Shown piece after piece: positions 26,739 through 35,623 of a stretch of 64,000 bases of DNA; within the stretch, counting starts at the first letter, position 1, and every line of letters starts with the position of its first letter. Where the stretch lies: the NCBI GenBank assembly GCA_017307735.1, contig JAFKGR010000012.1, positions 62,001 to 126,000 on the forward strand, read 5' to 3'. This DNA comes from Chitinophagaceae bacterium (GTDB lineage: Bacteria; Bacteroidota; Bacteroidia; Chitinophagales; Chitinophagaceae). The notes beneath the pieces were generated by a model. It was not told the DNA's origin. It did no database searches and was given only the letters and a program-made list of their open reading frames with translations. A program made the translations under genes and the position numbers.

Positions 26739-27497
26739 TTGCCAAATATGCAAAAAATTGACCGCCACGACTTCATCATCCACCAGGTAAATCTGCATAA
26801 CAAAGTTTTGCTGAACGACCTTACCGAGCAGTTGCATGTGAGCAATGATACCATTCGCAGAGATTTACAAGAGTTGTCGGACACAGGAAAAGTTATCAAA
26901 ATCCATGGCGGAGCCATTTCGCTTTCTTTTCAAAATGGCAGCAGATCCGGCAAAGATGTTTACGCATATACGCAGAAGAAATTAATTGCAAAGAAGGCGG
27001 TTGGCCTCGTGCAGGAGAACATGTTTGTAATATCCGGTGGAGGGACAACGGTTATAGAGATGGCAAAAGAATTGCCGGAAGGCTTGACCGCCACTTTTAT
27101 TTCAGGGAGCCTTCCGGTACTGATTGAATATTGCAAACATCCATTGCTCGATGTAATAGCCATCGGAGACAAGGTGAATAAAACATCAAGAATCACTGTA
27201 GGCCCGGAAGCCATTTCCAAAATAAAGGAATTGAAAGCGGATATATGTTTTATGGGAATTAATGCCATCAGTGTAGAAGATGGAATTTCAGAACTGGATT
27301 GGGAAATAGTTCAGGTGAAGAAAGCCATGATAGAGGCTTCGCGGAAACTGGTTTGCCTGACGATATCAGAAAAGATAAATTCAAGGCAACCCATTACCAT
27401 TTGCGGAGTGGATAAGATTGATGTACTGATTACCGAGTTGTCACCGGATGACCCTTTACTTCAACCTTATGTGAGAGCTGGCATCACAGTATTATAA
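26739..27497 (+). CDS. DeoR/GlpR-family transcriptional regulator (paralogue)
   Basis: The 252-residue protein has the same helix-turn-helix (VSNDTIRRDLQELSDTG) and DeoR sensor domain as the regulator at 20478-21227, and most residues are identical over the whole length. The sensor differs slightly, for example LPEGLTATFISGSLPVLIEY against LPAELNATFISGSLAALIEY. It is 105 bases upstream of the second SusC. Two near-identical regulators with matching promoter motifs suggest a duplicated regulator that serves both loci. Confidence 0.92.
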   Translation: MPNMQKIDRHDFIIHQVNLHNKVLLNDLTEQLHVSNDTIRRDLQELSDTGKVIKIHGGAISLSFQNGSRSGKDVYAYTQKKLIAKKAVGLVQENMFVISGGGTTVIEMAKELPEGLTATFISGSLPVLIEYCKHPLLDVIAIGDKVNKTSRITVGPEAISKIKELKADICFMGINAISVEDGISELDWEIVQVKKAMIEASRKLVCLTISEKINSRQPITICGVDKIDVLITELSPDDPLLQPYVRAGITVL

Positions 27498-27602
27498 ACA
27501 AAACTTTTTATGCAAAAGCAGCGAATGAACAGAAAACTGTTGTCTTTAAGAAAATCAAAATCGACTTTATAATAAATATCCATTCACTTTTAAAAAATCA
27601 AA

Positions 27603-30600
27603 ATGAGAAAATTTGTTACAGCTTTATTTGTATTGTTTTTAATACAGGTGAGCTACGGCACTTTTGCCCAACAAAGAACCGTTACAGGAACGGTATTGTC
27701 TTCCGACGGAACCCCTGTGGACGGAGCATCAATCCTTATTAAAGGGAAGACCACAGGGACGAAATCCTCACCCGATGGCAGGTTTACCATTAGTGCAAGC
27801 CCTGGTGATGTATTGCTGATCAGTTCCGTAGGTTACCTGACAAGGGAGTTCAAAGTCGGGAATTCAACTTCTGTTACAATCACTGTTCAAAAAGGAAGTG
27901 GCCAGGAATTAACAGGAGTTGTGGTGACAGCCCTGGGTATCAAAAAAGAACAAAGATCACTCGGTTATTCTGTCACGGAATTGAATTCTAATGAACTGAT
28001 GAAAAATAAAAATGTGAATGTTATTAATTCTCTGGCCGGTAAAGTACCCGGAGTTAATATCACTCAGTTTAGTGGTGCTGCCGGTGCAGGAGCTTCCATT
28101 ACGATCCGTGGTGGAACCTCAACATCAGAAACCAGGCAAAACCAGCCTTTAATCGTAGTTGATGGGATTATTTATGATAATTCAACAACAGTTACAGGCA
28201 ATACGGGTACTGATGGTTTGTCGCGCAGTAACACAACTTATTCAGATCGTATCATGGATATCAATCCCTAGGATATTGAATCGCTGACTGTTTTGAAAGG
28301 TGCCGCTGCCGCAGCTTTGTATGGTTCCCGTGCTGCTGACGGTGTAGTTCTTATTACCACTAAGAAGGGTGAAGAGGGTAGAGTGCGCGTGGATTTCAAT
28401 AGCAAGATAAGCACCTCATGGGCAAATAAATTGCCTGAGGTGCAAACTGAGTTTGGCCCTGGTGTATATTCAACCAACGGAGTATTAAGCACAGACGGTG
28501 TTTATAGTTCATGGGGGCCAAAAATTCCTGCTGACAGTACGATCTATGATAATATTGGAAATTTCTTCCGCCACGGGGTTATTTATGATAATAATGTGAA
28601 TGTATCCGGCGGTTCAAAAAATGGTTCTTTTTATTTGTCAGGTTCTAATTTTAAACAAACAGGTATTGTTCCTGGTACGGATTATGACAAGACAACTTTT
28701 CGTTTTAACGGAGAACAGAAATACGGAAACCTCACAATTAACGCAAATACAGCTTATTCAGTTGCCAATACCAATAGAACATTGACGACTGCTGGTTTAT
28801 GGGCAGGACTTGGATATAGCGGGGTTGGAAGTATGCAGGCATTGTATGGCTGGCCTACCACATACAATATCAAAAATTACATAAATCCTGACGGATCCCA
28901 GCATCGTATCTATGCAGGTACACTTCTTTTGGAAGACGATAGAGACAATCCTTACTGGATCATCAATGAGGATAATTTAACATCCAAAACCGATCGGTTT
29001 ACCGGCGGCGTCAATGCCAATTATAAAGTCACAAATTGGTGGGACGTTACTGCGCGCTTAGGTTATGATCAATATACAACTAACGATTATACCTATATTG
29101 CTCCGGGATCTGCCCTGGCTCCTTTATTTCAGAATGGACGCCTTAGCAAGGATATGGTGAATTATACGTATATCACAACCACTGTGATGACCAATTTTCA
29201 TAAAACCATTGGCGATTTTGATGCCCATCTGTTGTTAGGAACTACCTCTGAAGACTTTAATACAAAAAATCAAAACCTTTGGGGATACGCATTTAGTACA
29301 CCAGGTACGATCAGCTTTAACAATATGGAAAATACCAATAAATTCTTTACCGATGCAACTACGAGGAGACGACTCGTAGGGGCTTATGGTGAAGTGGGGG
29401 CGTCATATAAAAGCATGGTATATTTGACTGCAACCGGTCGTAACGACTGGTCATCAACATTGCCTCAGCAAAACTGGTCTTATTTTTATCCTTCGGTCAG
29501 CGGTTCTTTCATCTTTACCCAATTGCTGCCTGCAAGCAATATCCTTACATTCGGGAAGTTGCGTGCAAGCTGGGCAAGAGTTGGAAAGGATGCTAATCCT
29601 TATGCAACCAACACATACGAAAATCCTCCGATTACCATTGGTAATTTTATGGGGGTTGGTAATCAGTACTATTCAGGTAATCCAAATTTGATTCCTGAAA
29701 TTCAAACTTCATGGGAAGTGGGTGGAACATTCAGATTTTTAAATGATCGTTTGGGTTTGGATTATACGTACTATCACAATGAAACCAAAAATCAAATTGC
29801 ACAACCACGTTTGGCGCAATCCGGCGGGTTCATTTTCAGTGCACTTAATTCAGGTTCTGTTATTAATAATGGAATGGAAGTGGCTATTAATGGTAAAATA
29901 GTTTCTCAAAAAGATTTCACATGGGATGCAACGCTGAATTTTTCATACAACAGAGGCAGGTTAGGTGCTTTCCTCCCTGGCGTAGCTTATTTTTACCCGA
30001 CCGATGCTCAGTTTGGTACCATCAAATCAGCATCTATTCCCAACGGCGGTTATTTTCTTGGGATGACGGGCCAGTCTTATCTGCATGCTAACGATGCCAA
30101 CGGGAAAGAAATACCCAACGGGCCTTACCAGATTGACCCAACTACCGGATTATACAAAATGAATACCGCAGTTCTGGTTGTAGGTAACCGTGAACCCGAT
30201 TATATCGGTGGTTTTGTAAATACCTTGAGATATAAAAATTTAACCCTGAACTTCCTTCTGGATATAAGAATTGGGGGGGATGTATTCAACGGTACTGAAT
30301 ATGCAATGGTGATAAATGGCCTGAGCAAACAAACACTTTTGAACGACCGCCAATCGGTAACTATAACCGGGGTTAACAGTGGATCAGGTACTGATACCAC
30401 GATCACTTACAATGCGAATCAATCTTATACCATTGGCAGTACTACCTATTCCGGTACAAATATGATTCAAAGATATTGGTCAAATTATGCAGCCAATTCA
30501 TATAACTTCATTACCTCAGTCAACTGGCTGAAACTTCGCTCGGTATCTTTAACTTATGACTTCTCCAATGTATTGAAGAATCAGAAAGTTATTAAGGGGC

Positions 30601-30770
30601 TTACTGCAACAGTAGTGGGAACCAATTTATTGACCTGGACTAATTATAAAGGAATGGATCCCGAAGTAAGTGCCGCCGGAGGAACAGGAGGTTCCGGTTC
30701 TACAGGTATTGACTATCTCGGTGTACCGGCAGTGGCCAGTTTCTCATTCGGAGTAAATGTTAAGTTTTAA
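27603..30770 (+). pseudogene. SusC/RagA-family transporter interrupted by one in-frame TAG
   Basis: One reading frame of 1056 codons runs from ATG 27603 to TAA at 30768-30770, broken only by TAG at 28269-28271. The protein starts with a signal peptide and CarboxypepD_reg domain (RTVTGTVLSSDGTPVDGAS), then a TonB plug (GVVVTALGIKKEQRSLGYS). The TAG falls in the conserved phrase MDINP-x-DIESL-TVLKGAAAAALYGSRAA, where x is usually a polar residue such as Gln or Asn. A single C-to-T change from CAG would explain it. The remaining 832 codons show no other disruption and the barrel ends FSFGVNVKF. Recent nonsense mutation, sequencing error and readthrough are all possible. Confidence 0.85.
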
Positions 30771-30787
30771 ACGCTAAAACCAAAATC

Positions 30788-32809
30788 ATGAAAGAAACAA
30801 AATATATTCTTATAGGGTGCATTCTCCTGGTGAGTTTCGCCTCATGTAAAAAGTGGTTGGATGTCAATACCGACCCTGATAATCCAAACAATCAAAGTGT
30901 TTTATTGGAAAACCGCGTGCCATGGATCCAACACTTTTACCAGTACACGGCTGGGGTAACAAATTATCGTACTTCGCTTCAGGCAGGGGTTTATTATAGC
31001 AATACCGGTGCCGGTAATAGCTTCAGTACCACATGGCAATGTTCAAGTGCCAATTCAACTACACCATATCAAACCTGGTTTGTGGAAGTTTCTTCCAACG
31101 TGGTCGATTTGTATAATTCTGCCCAGAAGCAGGGAGCCTATCACTATATGGCAGTTGCAGATGTTTTTAATGCATTGGGTTATATGCAAATGTTGGACCT
31201 CTATGGTGAAATGCCTTACACAGAAGCGGGAACGGGAAATCCCAGTCCTAAACCTGATGACGGCAAGACCATTTATAACGGTTGTATGGCTCATTTAAAT
31301 GAAGCTATCAGCCTGTTCAATAAACCTCAGGAAACGGGTGCTCCATCACTGGCTTCCGGCGATTTATGGAATGGGGGAGATGTTAGTAAATGGATCAAGT
31401 TATGCTGGGGATTAAAGGCTCGCTATATGCTTAAACTCTCAAAAAAAGCAGATTTGTTTAATGCTGATTCTGTTCTGTATTGTTTATCGCAGGGCCCCCA
31501 ATCCAATGCGGACAACACAGTTGGGCCAGGTTACAACAACAGTACTGTTACAGATTATCTTTATGGTGACCCTGTGGTAACAAATGGCAACTTTGATTAT
31601 GCAGCTTATGGAAATTCGATCCGAATTTCTCAATACTATTACAACCTGCTGACCGATATGAATGGTTCAGGAGTGGTTGACCCGCGTATGTCTAAAATTG
31701 TGCCCGCTACGATGGTTAATGTCCGGTTAAATGGTTCAGGTCAGGTAGATTCTTATGACTGGAAGCGGTCTGTCGGTGTAGATTCTTACGGCGCAGCAAC
31801 GCGGTTGCTAAAGGGGGGAGGTACTTCCATTCAGACGGCAAGTTATGCTGCTACACCGCAGAAGATTGTATATAATATTACAGATGCTACCGATCATGCA
31901 AATTTTGTGGATTCCCTGGTAAAAATGGATAAGATTCCCGGCCAGGATTATGCAGATAGTGGTACTTATGTAAGAGTAACTTATCCGGCAGGATCAATCT
32001 ACATCAATAGTTCCAACTATATATATGCCGGAGATACGGCTTACGTAAGCATGCGAAGCAATGCACTTGCCACATCAGGCAATCCTGCTCAGCCTGCCAA
32101 TGATGTAAACTGGTATCCTACCAAAGATGCTTATTCAGCCGGGGTGATAGGTTCTACAGGATCTTTCCAGGTTCGTCCCGTTTCCGACCAGGAAATACTC
32201 ACCTATCATGAAATGTGTTTTATCAAAGCAGAAGTGGAACTGAGAAAAGGGGATGCTGCAGATGCTTATACCGCCTATCTCGCAGGCATCAGGGCACATT
32301 TTGATTTAATGCAAGCCAAGCTTGCAGAATGGCAGGGGGCCGGGTTTGACAAAAATGCTGCGGGTGTTGTTGTTCCGGATATGCAACCTATGAATCCTGC
32401 TGATATTACCGCTTATCTTGCCAGTGGTGCAGTTGCGCAAAGCGCTGGCTCTTTGACGATGGCAGATATCATGCTGCAAAAATATATTGCAATGGGGTGT
32501 AGTCTCGAAAACTGGAATGATATGCGCCGGTTCGATTTCAGTGCCGGTGATATTGGTGGTTTTGGTGTTGTTTATCCCGGGTATCAGAGAGGTCCGTTAT
32601 TTACCGGTTCAGCCCAGCTTACCGGTGGCGCCCCCAATGATCCCAGGTACTGGATGCGCCGTTGGATGTTACCTCCAACTTATGAACTCAATTACAACTC
32701 GATCCATACTCTCGCATTAAACCCTCATGCCGCAGATCCAAATATCTGGAGTATGCCGGTTTGGTGGGATTGTGCAACGGATGATCAATATTATGGTTAT
32801 CTGAAGTAA
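30788..32809 (+). CDS. SusD/RagB-family outer-membrane lipoprotein (SusD_2 type)
   Basis: The 673-residue protein has a lipoprotein signal with Cys20 (VSFASCKKWLDVNTDPDNPNN), the usual opening of the second SusD subfamily. It lacks the IRRERR motif of the first SusD, but ends with a region (SLENWNDMRRFDFSAG) that corresponds to the conserved C-terminal Trp and Arg motif. It begins 17 bases after its SusC partner. If the SusC TAG is genuine, this lipoprotein would lack its pore. A terminator lies at 32895-32927. Confidence 0.9.
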   Translation: MKETKYILIGCILLVSFASCKKWLDVNTDPDNPNNQSVLLENRVPWIQHFYQYTAGVTNYRTSLQAGVYYSNTGAGNSFSTTWQCSSANSTTPYQTWFVEVSSNVVDLYNSAQKQGAYHYMAVADVFNALGYMQMLDLYGEMPYTEAGTGNPSPKPDDGKTIYNGCMAHLNEAISLFNKPQETGAPSLASGDLWNGGDVSKWIKLCWGLKARYMLKLSKKADLFNADSVLYCLSQGPQSNADNTVGPGYNNSTVTDYLYGDPVVTNGNFDYAAYGNSIRISQYYYNLLTDMNGSGVVDPRMSKIVPATMVNVRLNGSGQVDSYDWKRSVGVDSYGAATRLLKGGGTSIQTASYAATPQKIVYNITDATDHANFVDSLVKMDKIPGQDYADSGTYVRVTYPAGSIYINSSNYIYAGDTAYVSMRSNALATSGNPAQPANDVNWYPTKDAYSAGVIGSTGSFQVRPVSDQEILTYHEMCFIKAEVELRKGDAADAYTAYLAGIRAHFDLMQAKLAEWQGAGFDKNAAGVVVPDMQPMNPADITAYLASGAVAQSAGSLTMADIMLQKYIAMGCSLENWNDMRRFDFSAGDIGGFGVVYPGYQRGPLFTGSAQLTGGAPNDPRYWMRRWMLPPTYELNYNSIHTLALNPHAADPNIWSMPVWWDCATDDQYYGYLK

Positions 32810-32894
32810 AATAAGCCATTGAAAGTTTTCAGTTTTAAAAATTTTCAATCAGTGGTTTATTAATTTGATGATTTTAATTACGTGTCATTATTTT

Positions 32895-32927
32895 AAAAAG
32901 CCCGGGTATTTTGCCCGGGTTTTTTTC
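32895..32927 (+). terminator. Rho-independent terminator after the second SusCD pair
   Basis: Two CCCGGG blocks (32901-32906 and 32914-32919) pair, extended by flanking A-T and G-T pairs, and a run of seven T follows. The 343-base gap from 32810 to 33152 otherwise shows nothing I can name. Confidence 0.8.
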
Positions 32928-33152
32928 ATTTATTCTTCTTTTGCATGAGATCAATACCTTTGCCCGAGAATTGATTTGAAACCGCTTTTCCTTTTAAATT
33001 ATTGAAAAAGTAAACCACAATCCGGTTAATTAATGGGAAGAGATTAAATTTCCTTCCCTGCAATTTCTGCCGGTGCCTGAACAAATCATATTTTAGAAAG
33101 AGGCTGGTTTCAATTGATTTCAAACCTTTGAATTAAAGAAAAAACAAACAAT

Positions 33153-33689
33153 ATGTCAAACACAATGACTGGAAACCTGGATGGTACAACGACTACGATT
33201 ACCCTGAAAGGGAAACCTGTGCATACAGTTGGAAAATTGCCACCAACCGGAACACAATTAAAAGATTTTACCCTGACAACCCTTTCACTGGAAGAAAAAA
33301 CACTGAATGATTTCAAAGGAACTTTTCTGGTACTTAATATTTTTCCGAGTATCAATACACCGGTGTGTGCTGCTTCGGTCAGGGAATTCAACAAGGCTGC
33401 CGCCGGAATGAAGAATACAAAAGTGCTTTGTATATCAAAAGACCTTCCCTTTGCCCAGAAGCAATTTTGTGGCGCTGAAGGAATTGAGAATGTAGAGATG
33501 CTCTCAGACTTCAGAAATGATTTCGGACATGAGTTTGGAGTGCAAATGGCGGATGGCCCGTTGAAAGGATTGCTGAGCCGTGCGGTCATCGTAACCGATC
33601 CTCAGGGAAAAATTATTTATGAACAACAGGTTCCTGAAATTGGCCAGGAGCCTGATTATGCAGCCGCTTTAGCAGCGCTGAAAAACTGA
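33153..33689 (+). CDS. tpx: Thiol peroxidase (atypical 2-Cys peroxiredoxin)
   Basis: The 178-residue protein reduces hydrogen peroxide and alkyl hydroperoxides with electrons from thioredoxin. The peroxidatic residue is Cys72 in SINTPVCAAS and the resolving one is Cys106 in QKQFCGAEG, the 34-residue spacing known for Tpx. A further Cys93 is present. The C-terminal SRAVIVTDPQGKIIYEQQVPEI is typical. There is no signal peptide, so it should be cytoplasmic. It stands alone, with gaps of 343 and 386 bases either side. Confidence 0.93.
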   Translation: MSNTMTGNLDGTTTTITLKGKPVHTVGKLPPTGTQLKDFTLTTLSLEEKTLNDFKGTFLVLNIFPSINTPVCAASVREFNKAAAGMKNTKVLCISKDLPFAQKQFCGAEGIENVEMLSDFRNDFGHEFGVQMADGPLKGLLSRAVIVTDPQGKIIYEQQVPEIGQEPDYAAALAALKN

Positions 33690-34075
33690 AAAAGATAATC
33701 ATCGTTTCTTTTAGAAGCCTCCCTTTGACTTTTAAACCGGAAGGGGGAGAAACAGGTTTGTTTAGTATCATTATAAACAAAATGCATAAGAAAAAATAAT
33801 TGCGTCTGAAGGCGGTAAATTTTTATTCTTCAAATTTCGTCAGCTAAGGCAAACGATAATGTGAGGAAGATCTGTTGCCATTGCAGTTTCTCATCTCCTG
33901 GCTAAAATTGAAAAGAGAAATTGTGATGTGATGTAAGCTGTTCATTCATGATCACTTCAGCTATCTGTTAGCATTTGCTTGAAATATCCATTGCCATTGG
34001 CTTCAGCCAACGGACCAAAAATTATTTGTTTTATCTGCTTCAGCTTCATTATCTCTTTTGAATGACTGACTTTTA
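33690..34075. other. Intergenic stretch with a REP-like hairpin at 33994-34013
   Basis: This 386-base gap between convergent genes has no convincing reading frame. The hairpin CC-A-TTGGC-TTCA-GCCAA-C-GG (33994-34013) has a five-base stem, one mismatch and two closing G-C pairs. It resembles short interspersed palindromes of REP type, but no second copy was found in the window. No clear terminator for tpx was seen. Confidence 0.4.
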
Positions 34076-35485
34076 TTATGCCGCATTCCCGAAAAACAAA
34101 TACGAAAGAAATATTGCTGTTACGATGGCCACCAAATCGGCCATCAACATGGCTCCGATCGAATAACGAATATTCTTGACTGATACAGCTCCGTAATAAA
34201 CTGCCACTACATAAAAGGTAGTATCTGACGATCCCTGTAGAACAGATGACAAACTTCCGGCAAATGAATTACTCCCGTATGTTGTCATGGTATCTATCAT
34301 CATCCCGCGGGCAGCGCTGCCACTGAGCGGACGTATAAGCGCCGTTGGCAACCCCGGAACAAAGCGGGTATCAACCCCGATCATGACAAAGAAGTTTCTC
34401 ATGCCGTCAATGATAAATTCAAAAACGCCGCTTGTGCGAAGCAGGCTGATGGCCACCAACATGCCGACCAGATAAGGAATTATTTTTACAGCAATTTCAA
34501 ATCCGCCTTTGGCGCCTTCAATAAACGAACCGAAAATATCTATTTTCTTATAAACACCTCCGAGGATAATAATGAAGAAAATAAACAGAATAAGTCCGTT
34601 ACTCAGGATTCCTGAAAAGGTCTGCACTCCTTCAGTAGAAAGATGTTTCAGGTAAACGACAAGCAATGCAATGGCTGAAGAAATACCCAGCAGCCAAAGC
34701 AAAATGGCAGGTTGAAGAATATTGATCCGTTGTTTGAAAGAAACGATCAACAGCGCTGCAAGCGTGGAAGCAAACGTGGCAATCATGCACGGAATAAAAA
34801 TATCTGTCGGGTCAGTAGCATGCAGGGAAGCGCGGATGGCAATAATGCTCACAGGTATTAATGTCAGCCCGGATGCATGCAGGCACAGAAACATGATTTG
34901 AGAATTGCTCGCAGTTTCTTTATGCGGGTTCAGTTCCTGAAGGCTTTCCATCGCTTTCAATCCAAAAGGCGTGGCCGCATTATCAAGCCCCAGCAAATTG
35001 GCCGAAAAGTTCATCACCATGTGGCCCATGGCAGGATGGCCTTTGGGCAGTTCCGGAAAAAGTTTTGAAAAGAAAGGTGCAATTATTCGCGAGAGCAGAT
35101 TAATGCCTCCTGCTTTTTCTGCAATACTCATAAAGCCCATAAACAGAGCCATGATTCCAATCAGATTGATGGAAATATCCACAGCGGTTTTTGAAGTACC
35201 GATCACACCGTCCGCCGATTGTTTGTAATAGGCAATGTATTGGCCTGAGCTGTCTTTGGTATAAACCGTTGTGCCATCCACATATTGCTTATTGCTATGA
35301 ATTGTTTTGAGAATAATGGGTTCAAGGCTTGCCGTATCCAAAGTCCGTGTTTGTGAAGTATCACCGGCACTTCCTGATACCATTCTGCTGAAAATATTGG
35401 TGTTGTTTTTGGTAAAAACTGCCTGAAAAGTGGCAGCGAGGATAGCAACGATAAAAAAAGCTGCCCAGATTCTGCTTAACGCCAT
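34076..35485 (-). CDS. Fused SpmA/SpmB-like membrane protein (nucleoside recognition domain)
   Basis: The 469-residue polytopic protein combines what are two proteins, SpmA and SpmB, in spore-forming Firmicutes. The N-terminal half contains the Gate/nucleoside-recognition phrase FSANLLGLDNAATPFGLKAM. The C-terminal half contains GAKGGFEIAVKIIPYLVGMLVAI and SGSAARGMMIDTMTTYGSNSF, with conserved Asp, Asn and Gly. About eight to ten membrane helices are visible. Spore formers use the pair in core dehydration. Bacteroidota do not sporulate, so the role here is probably transport of an unknown solute. It is divergent from rnr. Confidence 0.85.
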   Translation of the reverse strand: MALSRIWAAFFIVAILAATFQAVFTKNNTNIFSRMVSGSAGDTSQTRTLDTASLEPIILKTIHSNKQYVDGTTVYTKDSSGQYIAYYKQSADGVIGTSKTAVDISINLIGIMALFMGFMSIAEKAGGINLLSRIIAPFFSKLFPELPKGHPAMGHMVMNFSANLLGLDNAATPFGLKAMESLQELNPHKETASNSQIMFLCLHASGLTLIPVSIIAIRASLHATDPTDIFIPCMIATFASTLAALLIVSFKQRINILQPAILLWLLGISSAIALLVVYLKHLSTEGVQTFSGILSNGLILFIFFIIILGGVYKKIDIFGSFIEGAKGGFEIAVKIIPYLVGMLVAISLLRTSGVFEFIIDGMRNFFVMIGVDTRFVPGLPTALIRPLSGSAARGMMIDTMTTYGSNSFAGSLSSVLQGSSDTTFYVVAVYYGAVSVKNIRYSIGAMLMADLVAIVTAIFLSYLFFGNAA

Positions 35486-35623
35486 AAACTGATTTAAAAG
35501 AAACTAAGGTAGCTAAAAACAGTTTTGAATTTTTGTTTAAAGTGATTTATTCATTTTTCTTATAGAATTCCTTTGGATAACTTATTGTAATTTGTGCGCT
35601 ATTTGAGAAATAAAATTTCGTGT

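Noticed and set aside
28269..28271. Recoding of TAG as a sense codon
   Set aside because: Other confident genes end in TAG (for example at 8997 and 47976), and no suppressor tRNA is visible. A point mutation or error is simpler.
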